In this document: positions 18,230-26,646 of the stretch, piece by piece
Layout: each line of letters begins with the position of its first letter
How positions within the stretch are numbered: position 1 is the first letter of the stretch
From: Scytonema hofmannii PCC 7110
GTDB lineage: Bacteria; Cyanobacteriota; Cyanobacteriia; Cyanobacteriales; Nostocaceae
Reading direction: 5' to 3'
Assembly (NCBI RefSeq): GCF_000346485.2
Contig: NZ_KQ976354.1
Location: 8,791,333 to 8,855,332 of the forward strand
DNA: 64,000 bases
Made by a program: the position numbers and the translations under genes
Notes under the pieces: model-generated
What the model was told of the DNA's origin: nothing
What the model saw: only the letters and a program-made list of their open reading frames with translations
Database searches by the model: none

Positions 18230-18310
18230 CTACTCTGGTTGACCGATGAGTTCAAAGAATAATTCAGGTATTTCTTTGAATATTTCATAGAAAAGTGGGT
18301 CGGCAGTCAT
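18230..18310 (-). pseudogene. N-terminal fragment of the split Rpn-type nuclease gene
   Basis: The ATG at 18310 gives MTADPLFYEIFKEIPELFFE and then LIGQPE before a TAG made by the inverted repeat of the adjacent element. This is the standard start of Rpn/DUF2887-type proteins (xxDxLFYxIFxxxPxLFFELxG). About 95 internal residues expected between this and the fragment at 15069-15560 are missing. Confidence 0.7.
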
Positions 18311-18311
18311 A

Positions 18312-18635
18312 CATTTTTTGTTAATGAGATTGAAATTTCATTAGTATAAAATACTTGATTTTTATTTAATAAAAAATATTTTATTGTCATGCTAGCAATT
18401 CACAAGGTATTATCATTCAATGCTATGAGGGAATTGTTCTTACTACTATACCCACGACTAGCAGCACCTCCGCGATCGCCTGCTGTACCCTTATTAGAAG
18501 GAGGTGGTGGAGGTACAAATTTGATTGGAGTTGCTATAATAGCAGTAAAATCTCTACCACTGCTGGTAAAAATCGTTTATTTGAAGTGCCTGCTGATAAA
18601 ACTAAGTTAAGTAGTAAGTTCTATCACTAACGAGA
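18312..18635. other. Intergenic stretch upstream of hicBA
   Basis: A short open frame at 18389-18610 is low-complexity and has no recognisable family, so I do not call it. There is an AT-rich segment at 18330-18390, which may be the promoter region of the split Rpn gene. No clear hicBA operator was found. Confidence 0.4.
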
Positions 18636-18920
18636 ATGCTAACTTATAAAGCAATGTATAAGTTTCTCAATGAGGGCGTGCATGGGGAGGTACTAGACTT
18701 CCCTGGAACAATTACGTTTGCTCCTAATTTGGAAAAAGCGCGAAGTTCATTGGCAAATGCACTTGTTGAGATGGCGGAGACAAACCTGGTCAATGGTGAA
18801 CCTTTGCCTAAGCCTAATCCGCTATTTACAGATCCTGAGGCCGATCTAGAAGAACCTATTCACCTGATTCTCTCAGCAGCTTCTCGTATACGAATTGTTC
18901 CCGATCTAGCTGCATCATGA
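18636..18920 (+). CDS. hicB: HicB-family antitoxin
   Basis: This 94-residue protein reads MLTYKAMYKFLNEGVHGEVLDFPGTITFAPNLEKARSSLANALVEMAE. It is the partial RNase H fold of HicB (degenerate (S)VxDFPGxxTxGxxxxEAxxxxxxAL). HicB binds HicA and represses the operon. Its stop overlaps the hicA start by four bases (ATGA), the normal HicBA order for this subgroup. The C-terminus lacks an obvious DNA-binding helix beyond the acidic tail. Confidence 0.8.
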   Translation: MLTYKAMYKFLNEGVHGEVLDFPGTITFAPNLEKARSSLANALVEMAETNLVNGEPLPKPNPLFTDPEADLEEPIHLILSAASRIRIVPDLAAS

Positions 18921-19105
18921 AGCGCCGAGATTTAATTCGTCATTTGAGCCAGCACGATTGTATATTGGTACGTGAGGGAGGAGAGCATTCTATCTGGGAA
19001 AACCCTGCAAACAGCCATCGTACCTCCGTACCTCGTCACAGAGAAATTCCTGAATACACAGCACTGAGAATATGCAAGCAGTTGGAAATTCCTCCTCCAT
19101 TTTAG
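18917..19105 (+). CDS. hicA: HicA-family mRNA interferase toxin
   Basis: This 62-residue dsRBD-like protein reads MKRRDLIRHLSQHDCILVREGGEHSIWENP ... TSVPRHREIPEYTALRICKQLEI. The catalytic His lies in GGEHSIW, as in HicA (GxHxxxx). HicA cleaves mRNA when HicB is degraded. The length and the ATGA overlap with hicB support a complete, potentially active toxin-antitoxin module next to the mobile-element cluster. Confidence 0.85.
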   Translation: MKRRDLIRHLSQHDCILVREGGEHSIWENPANSHRTSVPRHREIPEYTALRICKQLEIPPPF

Positions 19106-19287
19106 GCTAACCCAAGAGTTTGGAAAATTACTTGTTTGCTACTTCAACTTAAAAGTGCCGATCTAAAGATGCTGGGAATGTGAATGTGAAAGTTACTGGG
19201 GAAGTGGATATTGCCGATGTGAAAAATGGATTTTCCAGTGGGATGGACGTGAGAGAATATCCAGCGTCTTGACACAAGTTCACAATA

Positions 19288-20496
19288 TCACCGTGAACCG
19301 TCACTGGTCACCGATCCCTGGTCACTGTTAATGTTTTTTTGGCTTAAGAAACTGAGAAAACTAATGACGATCCCTACAGCACCTGCTACATAAAACACGG
19401 TTTCACCACTGCTTTTCCACACGGGTCCGAGAAAAACTGGGGACAAAAATTGTCCTAAGGAAGAAATTCCCGTGCCGATCGCCAATATACCAGAACGCTG
19501 ATTTACAGGGGATAAGTCAGATAATATACTGTAAAGATTGGGCATAACGATGCCAAATCCCATTCCAAATAAAAGCGCAGCGATCAAAGCTAATTGAATG
19601 TGTTGCAGATGGGGAATTGTGATTAATGTGAGCGCCATCAACCCAAAGCCCACACCAATAGCTGGGGTAACCCCGAATCTCTTGGCTAGCAAACTAGCAC
19701 CTACTGCGGACATGATAGCCGCGCCGATGGCTCTTGAAGCGAGAATCGCGCCATTGAGTACCGTATCAGCTCCAATGGCAGCTTTAAAATAAAGAGGAGC
19801 ATAAACAATCACGACATAGAATATACCTGAGGCAAGTCCCAGTACCAACAAAAGTATCAGAACACTAGGCTTTAGCAGGCTTGTACTTAGCTTTTGGGTG
19901 TTAGTTAAGTCAAGAGTCGCTGCTTGTTGAAACTTTCTTTTTTTTAAAACCAACGCTGCTGCTAGCGCTACAGGCAATGCCAAGACGTAAAGACAGAAAG
20001 CAAATCGCCAGTGAGTAGACCCTAACCATCCGCCTAAGAGAGGAAAGATTATACTGGCAGTTGCTAGCGCACTAGTAGCGTAACCCATAACTCGCGATCG
20101 CGACTCTCCTTCATACATACCACCCAGCAGACCTATACTGGCAGCTGCAATACCGCCATTACTTACACCCAATAGAGCACGCGTCCATAGCAGAGAGTCA
20201 AAGTTCTGCATTAAGCCCCCTGCTGCGCCAAACAAAGCATAGCAGATTAGAGAGAAAATCAAGACTTTCAGTTTACCGATACGGTCTGCCAAAATACCCA
20301 GCACTGGACTGGAGAGGGCGGTCATCAAAGTGTGTATACTGACAACAGTTCCTGCCCACCCCGGATCGATCCGTAGTTGCTCTACAATCTCTGGAAAAAC
20401 AGGTGCCACGATACCACCCGTCATGCTAGTTAGACAGCCTGCCGCCAATAGTACTAATAGTGTGGGAGCCTGCTTAGAAAAAGAAATGTTGGTCAT
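19288..20496 (-). CDS. MFS transporter
   Basis: The product has 402 residues with about 12 hydrophobic segments: TLLVLLAAGCLTSMTGGIVA, then GTVVSIHTLMTALSSPVLGILADRIGKLK, which holds the MFS loop 2-3 motif G(I)LADRxGxxK, and later LALIAALLFGMGFGIVMP. It is an inner-membrane secondary transporter, probably a drug or metabolite efflux type, but the substrate cannot be predicted. The last eight residues (GSVTSDGSR) come from the TCACTGG/TCACCG repeats at 19298-19328. The divergent GH3-like gene starts 109 bases upstream and may be a functional partner. Confidence 0.85.
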   Translation of the reverse strand: MTNISFSKQAPTLLVLLAAGCLTSMTGGIVAPVFPEIVEQLRIDPGWAGTVVSIHTLMTALSSPVLGILADRIGKLKVLIFSLICYALFGAAGGLMQNFDSLLWTRALLGVSNGGIAAASIGLLGGMYEGESRSRVMGYATSALATASIIFPLLGGWLGSTHWRFAFCLYVLALPVALAAALVLKKRKFQQAATLDLTNTQKLSTSLLKPSVLILLLVLGLASGIFYVVIVYAPLYFKAAIGADTVLNGAILASRAIGAAIMSAVGASLLAKRFGVTPAIGVGFGLMALTLITIPHLQHIQLALIAALLFGMGFGIVMPNLYSILSDLSPVNQRSGILAIGTGISSLGQFLSPVFLGPVWKSSGETVFYVAGAVGIVISFLSFLSQKNINSDQGSVTSDGSR

Positions 20497-20604
20497 CTAT
20501 GTCTGAGTTACTTAGTTACCAGTTAACATACCAGGATGCAGAAGTAGACACATAAAAGACCAAAATAGCTCCCGTTAGCTTCAACTTTATGAGTTATTCA
20601 TAAA

Positions 20605-22398
20605 ATGACTTTCAGCATAACAAAGCTTTCTGATGTAAAATCAGCACCTGTGGATAGACTGATATACAGTAATTCTTTCACAAAAAGCTCTGACTTTTAC
20701 AAAACCTCAATGGCAAATTTCTTTTTTTCACTTTTAAGCACTGCAGCCAGACAGTCGAAAGCAAATTTTGTGAGAAAAACTCGTCGAATCAGTGCAGTGC
20801 AAGAGAATTTTTTACGCAACCTGTTGCTGGCACATCAAGATACTGAACTAGGTCGGAAATATGGGCTAAGAGATATCAAAACTATCGATCGCTTTCGAGA
20901 GCAAGTCCCAATTCTACCTTACAGCAGCTATGAACCTTATACTACGCGCATAGCAAAAGGTGAAGCAAACATTCTGACAGCAGAACCAGTGGCTCACCTC
21001 ATTCAGACTAGTGGTTCGACTGGAAAAAAGAAACTAGTCCCAGTGACTCGGCGAACTCAGAAATCTTTGGAAAGGGCTTATTGGACGAGTACTGGCTTTT
21101 TATGTGAGGCGCTTTCAGCACGGGGGCTAGAGTTTGGTAAAATAATGGTGACCAAGTCAGTACAGCTGCAAGGACGTACCACTGGCGGTATTGAGTATGG
21201 CACAGCTGGTGAAGTTAACCTTCGCATGAGTAAGTTTATCTGTCAGCAGCTATTTGCTAACCCTTATGAAACCCTACAGGTAGCGGATAGCTTGGCGCGT
21301 CATTATATTTGTTTGCTATTCGCCTTGCGTGAAGAGTCCATGCGGGGGATGGCGGAAAGCTTTCCCATGCTTATATTGCGGAATTGCAGTTATTTAGAAC
21401 GCTACGCAGAAGAATTAATCCGAGATATCGATACTGGAGCGATCGCAAGTTGGTTAAAAATCGATCCAGAACTGCGAGCAAAATTAGAGAAGGGATGGTT
21501 TGCCAATCCCAAGCGAGCCGCACAATTAAAAGAAATCTGGAAATCCCTTGGACGAATAGTCCCCAAACTCGCTTGGCCTAATTTGTCATTTATTATCGCT
21601 GCACGTGGAGGAACGTCAGACTTTTATTTTGAGCGATTTCCTACCTACTTTGGAGATATACCAGAATTTGGCGCAGGCTATTCCACCTCAGAAGCTATTT
21701 TTAGCATTTACCACGACCTGAATGACGATAGCAGTATCTTAGCGATTGAGCAGGGCTTTTTTGAGTTTATTTCAGAAGACCAATGGGAAGCAGAGCATCC
21801 CAAAACCTTACTAGCCAATGAAGTAAAAACTGGAGAGCGGTATCGCATTTTGGTAACTAATTATAGTGGTTTCTACCGTTACGACATTGGTGACATTGTG
21901 GAAGTTCTTGGGTTTTACGAACAAACACCCCTAATCGTTTTTCGCTACCGTCGAGGCGGACTGCTTTCTGCAATAAATGAGAAGACAACTGAATTTCACG
22001 TAACACAAGTAATGCAGGCTTTGCAACGAGACTTCAGCGTACCCTTAGAAGATTTTTGTATCACCTTGTCCGAAAATGATTTCCCATCCTACTATTTAGT
22101 AAACATTGAACTTGCCTCTGGTCATACACTCAGCAATCCCCAAGCCTTCCTAGCCAACTTTGACAGCAAGCTAAAGGAAATTCATATTTCCTACGAAGTC
22201 AACCGCCGGGATCAAGTACCACCTCCCCGACTCCGAATCTTAGCGCCAGGTAGCTTTGCGACCCTCCGCCAACGCCAACTGCAAAATGGCATTCCAGATG
22301 GGCAATTGAAAGTCCCTCATATTAGTGAAAATAGGGCTTTTCTTACTGGTTTACCAGTTCAACATGAGGTTAGGTTAGCAGTGACCAGTGACCAGTGA
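20605..22398 (+). CDS. GH3-family acyl-acid amido synthetase
   Basis: GH3 enzymes adenylate a carboxylic acid and join it to an amino acid; plant members conjugate auxin and jasmonate. Visible features are the adenylation loop IQTSGSTGKKKLVPVTRR, AARGGTSDFYFERFPTYFGDIPEFGAGYSTSEAIF, and RILVTNYSGFYRYDIGDIVEV, which is the strongly conserved YRYxxGDxV region. Bacterial homologues start near MANFFFSLLSTAARQ, so ATG 20710 is an alternative start; neither site has a clear Shine-Dalgarno. The C-terminal LAVTSDQ is coded by a GTGACCA tandem repeat that has grown into the gene. Substrates are unknown. The neighbouring MFS transporter and ArgJ-like gene could belong with it. Confidence 0.85.
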   Translation: MTFSITKLSDVKSAPVDRLIYSNSFTKSSDFYKTSMANFFFSLLSTAARQSKANFVRKTRRISAVQENFLRNLLLAHQDTELGRKYGLRDIKTIDRFREQVPILPYSSYEPYTTRIAKGEANILTAEPVAHLIQTSGSTGKKKLVPVTRRTQKSLERAYWTSTGFLCEALSARGLEFGKIMVTKSVQLQGRTTGGIEYGTAGEVNLRMSKFICQQLFANPYETLQVADSLARHYICLLFALREESMRGMAESFPMLILRNCSYLERYAEELIRDIDTGAIASWLKIDPELRAKLEKGWFANPKRAAQLKEIWKSLGRIVPKLAWPNLSFIIAARGGTSDFYFERFPTYFGDIPEFGAGYSTSEAIFSIYHDLNDDSSILAIEQGFFEFISEDQWEAEHPKTLLANEVKTGERYRILVTNYSGFYRYDIGDIVEVLGFYEQTPLIVFRYRRGGLLSAINEKTTEFHVTQVMQALQRDFSVPLEDFCITLSENDFPSYYLVNIELASGHTLSNPQAFLANFDSKLKEIHISYEVNRRDQVPPPRLRILAPGSFATLRQRQLQNGIPDGQLKVPHISENRAFLTGLPVQHEVRLAVTSDQ

Positions 22399-22457
22399 CC
22401 AGTGACCACTAACAACTAACCACTAACAACTAACCACTAACAACTAACCACTAACTA
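22378..22457. repeat. GTGACCA and ACTAACA(C) tandem repeats
   Basis: Four GTGACCA units, then repeated AACAACTAACCACT units, run from the last codons of the GH3-like gene to the end of the convergent argJ-like gene. The reading frame uses repeat DNA as its 3' end. Confidence 0.85.
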
Positions 22458-23618
22458 AGTTGAATATTTAGAATTAGTGTCTACATACCCTTCTGATAAG
22501 TCGCACCCCCATACAGTTGCAGAAGCTTCACCAATATTAAGGCTTACATGGATATTCACTTTATCCTTTGACATAACTTGTCGCAATTGTTCGAGATTTT
22601 CCTCATTTGAACTATTCGGATAAAGTTGAATATCATCAAATCTAATGACAACATTATCTGGATTGATTTCGCGAGCGCTTTCACATTTTCCCATCGCCAT
22701 AGCCACTCTTCCCCAATTTGGATCTGCTCCATACACTGCAGTTTTCACCAATGGCGAATTCACAATTGCTTTGGCAACTCGTCTAGCTTGTGCATAATTG
22801 CTAGCTGAATCTACCATCACCTCAATCACTTTAGTAGCGCCTTCTGCATCTCGCGCAACCATTAAGGTTAACTCATGAGCAATTTCATATAATGCACGCG
22901 TAAATTCATGTTCCTGAACTTCTCCAGCCAAACCATTAGCAAGAATAATAGCAGTATCACTAGTAGAAGTGTCAGTGTCTACACTCAGGCAATTAAAAGT
23001 TTTATCTATAGTGGGTCGAAAAATAGAACGCAGTACATCTGGAGGAATTGCAGCATCTGTAAAAAAGAAAGTAAGTAGTGTTGCCATATTAGGCTCAATC
23101 ATACCGACACCTTTGGCAATTCCTACTAGTTTGGCATTACCAACTTGCCGTGTTGCCAATTTAGGTGTATTATCGGTGGTCATAATAGCACGAGAGGCTA
23201 AATGAAAATCAGCAGAAGCTAATTTTTTTCCTATACCTGATAAACCTGCTCGAATTTTTTCCATTGGGTAACGTCTCCCAATGACACCTGTAGAAGCTAT
23301 CAAAATATTGTTTGCTGGAACTCCAGTTTCAGTAGAAACAATTTGTATAATTTCTTCTGCATCCGTTTTGCCAACAACACCATTAGCAACATTTGCATTT
23401 TTAGAGATCACAATAATTCCTTGTGCTTTTGAATCCTTTAAGTTCTCACGGCTAATTGTCACGCTTGAGCCAGCAAAAAGACTTTGAGTAAAGACTCCAT
23501 CAGCAACACTTTCAACGTCTGATTTAACAAATAAAAAATCCTCGCGAGTATCTCGTATTCCCAAATTAGTCACAAATGTACTAAATCCTTGAGGTATGGA
23601 AGATGCCGTTAATTGCAT
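22455..23618 (-). CDS. argJ: ArgJ-like glutamate/ornithine N-acetyltransferase
   Basis: ArgJ family enzymes transfer acetyl from N-acetylornithine to glutamate and mature by self-cleavage before a conserved Thr. The cleavage motif appears as GMIEPNMATLLTFFFTDA. SVDTDTSTSDTAIILANG and VYGADPNWGRVAMAMGKCE are also standard. At 387 residues it is slightly short, and the N-terminal half departs from housekeeping ArgJ (STFVTNLGIRDTREDFLFVKS; NANVANGVVGKTDAEEI instead of the usual NACTG-type loop). It may therefore be a paralogue of the ornithine acetyltransferase type used in secondary metabolism, and not the arginine pathway enzyme. The gene symbol is tentative. Confidence 0.75.
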   Translation of the reverse strand: MQLTASSIPQGFSTFVTNLGIRDTREDFLFVKSDVESVADGVFTQSLFAGSSVTISRENLKDSKAQGIIVISKNANVANGVVGKTDAEEIIQIVSTETGVPANNILIASTGVIGRRYPMEKIRAGLSGIGKKLASADFHLASRAIMTTDNTPKLATRQVGNAKLVGIAKGVGMIEPNMATLLTFFFTDAAIPPDVLRSIFRPTIDKTFNCLSVDTDTSTSDTAIILANGLAGEVQEHEFTRALYEIAHELTLMVARDAEGATKVIEVMVDSASNYAQARRVAKAIVNSPLVKTAVYGADPNWGRVAMAMGKCESAREINPDNVVIRFDDIQLYPNSSNEENLEQLRQVMSKDKVNIHVSLNIGEASATVWGCDLSEGYVDTNSKYST

Positions 23619-23827
23619 ATTTTTCCTAAGTTAATACTTTATGATGATATTGACCAGATGGTATTTTTATATTTGCTCCATAATGACTTGCTTAAGTCCA
23701 AATAATACATTTATTCGCTCAGTTTACCGTGTATTTAAAAAAAGAGATGAATGTAAGCTTCATATCAAGCTGATTCTTGAATATCATCGCTACTCTCAAA
23801 AATATTTGCATTATACTTGTGATAAGT

Positions 23828-23858
23828 GTACACTTAATTTGCACTAAATTTAGTGTAC
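23828..23858. promoter_or_regulatory. Near-perfect inverted repeat upstream of the Phd/ParE-type operon, probable operator
   Basis: GTACACTTAATTT at 23828-23840 is mirrored by AAATTTAGTGTAC at 23846-23858, with one mismatch. It lies 30 bases before the antitoxin GTG. Such palindromes are the usual autoregulatory sites of toxin-antitoxin operons. Confidence 0.65.
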
Positions 23859-23888
23859 GTCCAAAAAAGTGCCTGCTTAGGAGGTAAT

Positions 23889-24176
23889 GTGTTAGATATC
23901 AGCAGAGGTATTAATTCTCTCTCAAACTTCAAGCGAAATACCACTGAGTTCATGGAACAGTTACGGAAAACAGGTAAGCCAGTAGTTCTAACGGTTAACG
24001 GGAAAGCCGAGCTTGTAGTGCAAGATGTAGAATCTTATCAAAAGTTGCTTGAGCTTGTCGAAAGGCTTGAGACAATTGAAGCGGTCAAAGTAGCACTGCA
24101 AGAGATGAAGGAAGGAAAAGGGGAGCCTGTAGACGAGGTATTTAAGGAGATTATGCAATCGCTGGATGAGAAATGA
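23889..24176 (+). CDS. Phd/YefM-type antitoxin
   Basis: The protein starts VLDISRGINSLSNFKRNTTEFMEQLRKTGKPVVLTVNGKAELVVQDVESYQKLLELVE, the standard Phd/YefM fold with the PxVLTxNGxAxLVV signature. I chose GTG 23889 because AGGAGG lies six bases upstream and the family starts there. The C-terminal part (ALQEMKEGKGEPVDEVFKEIM) is the acidic toxin-binding tail. Its stop overlaps the toxin start (ATGA). It should neutralise the ParE-type toxin and repress from the palindrome at 23828-23858. Confidence 0.88.
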   Translation: MLDISRGINSLSNFKRNTTEFMEQLRKTGKPVVLTVNGKAELVVQDVESYQKLLELVERLETIEAVKVALQEMKEGKGEPVDEVFKEIMQSLDEK

Positions 24177-24487
24177 AATATCGAGTCATTATTCTTCCAG
24201 TAGCAAAAGCTGATATGAAAACAGCAGCTAAATGGATCCGGCAGAATGATTCTTCAGAGAAGGCAAAAGCCTGGGTGAGTGAAATAAATAAAGCTATTGT
24301 AACTCTCAGTACTTTCCCTGCTCGATGTGCCTTAGCTCCTATTAGTGATACTTTTGAAGAAGAAATACGGCAACTACTTTATGGACAAGGACGGGGGATA
24401 TATCGCATCCTTTTTACTATTCAAGATGAAACAGTTGTAGTACTTCGCGTACTTCATAGCGCAAGAGATATTGATTCAGAGTTTTAA
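24173..24487 (+). CDS. ParE/RelE-superfamily toxin
   Basis: This 104-residue protein reads MKYRVIILPVAKADMKTAAKWIRQNDSSEKAKAWVSEINKAIVTLSTFPARCALAPI ... YRILFTIQDETVVVLRVLHSARD. The helix-helix-sheet layout and the final VLRVLHxARD are typical of ParE/RelE toxins that pair with Phd-type antitoxins. The gene is complete, unlike the truncated toxin at 6801. Whether it acts on gyrase or on ribosome-bound mRNA cannot be told. Confidence 0.87.
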   Translation: MKYRVIILPVAKADMKTAAKWIRQNDSSEKAKAWVSEINKAIVTLSTFPARCALAPISDTFEEEIRQLLYGQGRGIYRILFTIQDETVVVLRVLHSARDIDSEF

Positions 24488-24629
24488 ACACTTTCTGAGA
24501 GAGCATCTTAATTTAGATTATGTAGAAAAAACATTAGAAGCGGTAAAAAAACCGATTTTAAAGCCAACTTTTGAAAGGAAATAGAATCTAATTTGAAGAT
24601 AGGCGCTGGTGGACTAGAACGAAATAACG

Positions 24630-24662
24630 AGGTATTCTGGTCTCAGGATACCTTTATTTTAT
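24630..24662 (+). terminator. Probable rho-independent terminator after the Phd/ParE-type pair
   Basis: AGGTATTCTG and CAGGATACCT form a stem with one mismatch around GTCT, followed by TTATTTTAT. It lies 140 bases after the toxin stop, with no gene between. Confidence 0.55.
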
Positions 24663-24728
24663 CCCTCTAGGTATGGGGTGAAGCTCTTGCTCTTCCCCTA
24701 ACCTCTACTACCTATTTTCAAGAGCTTT

Positions 24729-25232
24729 CTATCGAATTTCTGCAAAATTCTCAATAGTTAAATAGACTTCTTCATCAGCTATTTGAGCACTGTAATCAAT
24801 ACTAATTTGGGTTGGGTAGCCGAATTTAGCATTGTATTGAGCATTTACGCTCTCTGCTCTACGCTTAATAGCATCTTGAATTACATTAAAAAGCTTGGGA
24901 ATTGTATCGTATTGCTGAAAAAATTCTGGATTACTGACTGGTTGACCTGTTTCAACAGAAGTGATGGAAGTTGTTTGACCGTTTCGGACTTCAATGATGA
25001 CTGGTCCTCTTGCATCAGGTATACAGAAGCAACTATTGCTAAGTGTATAGCGATAGTTGACAATATTCCGTTCATTCCAGAGATTTTGATTAAATCGCAA
25101 CCGTCTTAAGTCCAAATTATTTGCTGCTGACGATTGTGTTGGTCGTCTGAAAGGTTCAGATAATACTGGAGTGGTTGAACTTAAAGACAGCATGATCCCC
25201 ATACCAATAGCGATAGCAACAGGTAAGCGCAT
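24729..25232 (-). CDS. Secreted DUF6174-like protein
   Basis: The product has 167 residues with a signal peptide (MRLPVAIAIGMGIMLSLSSTTPVLS). The mature part has NLWNERNIVNYRYTLSNSCFCIPDARGPVIIEVRNG and IPKLFNVIQDAIKRRAESVNAQYNAKFGYPTQISIDY, which agree with DUF6174 proteins (Y-x-Y-x-L, C-x-C, then YdxxxGYPxxIxiDy). Function is unknown; it is probably periplasmic or a cell-surface protein. It is monocistronic and convergent with the toxin-antitoxin pair. Confidence 0.75.
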   Translation of the reverse strand: MRLPVAIAIGMGIMLSLSSTTPVLSEPFRRPTQSSAANNLDLRRLRFNQNLWNERNIVNYRYTLSNSCFCIPDARGPVIIEVRNGQTTSITSVETGQPVSNPEFFQQYDTIPKLFNVIQDAIKRRAESVNAQYNAKFGYPTQISIDYSAQIADEEVYLTIENFAEIR

Positions 25233-25444
25233 ATAAATTTATAATAAATGTGCTCTAACACTTTAATACGCTCGCACCTAATTCACAACATTAAATATAT
25301 TCTTTATTGGAATTTTAAATAAACTTTAAAAGTATATGAAAAATGCTTAAAGTTCGTCTGAGTCCTATATTTATCACGATCTTTATCAAATAAACAATTG
25401 GTTGATTGAGGACTGAAAATCTTCCAAATCCTCAATCCTCTTAC

Positions 25445-26545
25445 TTATTGAAGAAATTGAGAAAGTTGTTCTAACTTATTCCAAGCAAGACCGCTTTGAA
25501 GAATATCTTTCGCGATCGCACAGGCGTTAGTCAAAGTCTCAAAATAATCGCCAGTCTCCGATACCGCTTCACCAACATACAGTGCTAAAGCTGTATTGAG
25601 AGCAACAATATCCTGCTGTGCTTGAGTCCCTTTCCCTTGAAGAACAGCTTTGAGAATTTCTGCATTTTCTCGGACATCTCCACCCTTGAGTTCGCTAATT
25701 GGCGCTGGAGTAATACCCAAGTCTCGCGGATCGAGTTCTAGCAAGTGCATTTGTTTGTTAGACACAACAGCTAAGTCAGTTTTATCTCCTAGCCCTGCTT
25801 CATCTAATTTTTCGCGTCCATACAACGCAACAGCCCGATGAGTTCCTAATTGATACAAAACTTTAGCAAACGTTTCTACCAAAGCTGGCTTATTCACTCC
25901 AATAACTTGTCCGGTTGGTCTTAAAGGATTAATCAGTGGACCGAGTAGGTTAAAAATTGTGCGGACTTTGAGAGTTTTTCGTAAAGGAGCGATCGCTTTA
26001 AGAGCAGGATGCCAATCTGGTGCAAATAGAAAAGTAATGCCAACTGCGTCCACGGCTTCTTGAGTTCTCTTACTGCTGGCTTTGAGATTTAAACCCAAAG
26101 CTTCCAATACGTCAGCCGAACCAGTTTTACCCGATGCCGAACGATTACCGTGCTTGGCAACTTTTACCCCAGATGCGGCAACCGTAAAAGCAACAGCTGT
26201 AGAAATATTAAACGTTGATGCTCCATCTCCGCCAGTTCCACAGGTATCAACGAGTGGTGAGTTACCAACAACGCTGTCTCGTAGTGTCGCTTTGATGGAC
26301 TGGGTATATAGAACTTTAACCATACCCAACAATTCTTCAGCAGATACACCCTTCGCCTGAATTGCTGCTAAAATTGCACCCGACAGCGCAGGTGGAATAC
26401 CTTCTGTCAGCCAACCATACATCAAATCGGAAGCTTGAGAAACTGTCAGTGATTCACCATCTAGCAATTGCTGTAATAAAGCAGACCAATTGGGAGGTTC
26501 GTAATTGAAAGCATCTTTTGCAACTTGAACTGGTGCTGATACCAT
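25445..26545 (-). CDS. trpD: Anthranilate phosphoribosyltransferase
   Basis: TrpD joins anthranilate to PRPP, the second step of tryptophan synthesis. Motifs are [20 protein letters not shown] (PRPP-binding loop), [21 protein letters not shown], and [17 protein letters not shown] chose ATG 26545 ([13 protein letters not shown]) because GAGGAGCAAAG precedes it; an upstream in-frame start at 26620 would add 25 basic residues foreign to the family. It is the last gene of a minus-strand set aroG-trpEG-trpC-trpA-trpB-trpD with gaps of about 80-150 bases filled with repeats, so it may be one operon or several transcripts. Confidence 0.95.
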   Translation of the reverse strand: MVSAPVQVAKDAFNYEPPNWSALLQQLLDGESLTVSQASDLMYGWLTEGIPPALSGAILAAIQAKGVSAEELLGMVKVLYTQSIKATLRDSVVGNSPLVDTCGTGGDGASTFNISTAVAFTVAASGVKVAKHGNRSASGKTGSADVLEALGLNLKASSKRTQEAVDAVGITFLFAPDWHPALKAIAPLRKTLKVRTIFNLLGPLINPLRPTGQVIGVNKPALVETFAKVLYQLGTHRAVALYGREKLDEAGLGDKTDLAVVSNKQMHLLELDPRDLGITPAPISELKGGDVRENAEILKAVLQGKGTQAQQDIVALNTALALYVGEAVSETGDYFETLTNACAIAKDILQSGLAWNKLEQLSQFLQ

Positions 26546-26646
26546 AATCTTTGCTCCTCGTAAAGTACTTTCGTACACCAAAACAAATGAAAATTTTCTT
26601 CTCCTGTAGAGACGCGCCATGGGGCGTCTCTACAAATCCCTATTCC

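Larger units (their letters stand above)
15928..18232 (-). mobile_element. ISAs1-like element with passenger genes, 2.3 kb
   Basis: TAGGGCAAACGCATTAAAA at 15928-15946 is perfectly inverted at 18214-18232. Inside, on the minus strand, are a frameshifted ISAs1-type transposase, a complete ribbon-helix-helix-like gene and a decayed relative of that gene. The outer TAG of each repeat forms the stop codon of both flanking gene fragments. No target duplication is visible (GGGGAGC left, CTCTGGT right), which suggests a deletion or recombination next to the element. Confidence 0.75.

Noticed and set aside
18389-18610. 73-residue protein-coding gene
   Set aside because: Low-complexity sequence (GGGGG run, many Leu), no family resemblance and no Shine-Dalgarno.
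23641-23847. 68-residue gene before the Phd/ParE-type pair
   Set aside because: Biased composition, no homology pattern, and it runs into the operator palindrome.
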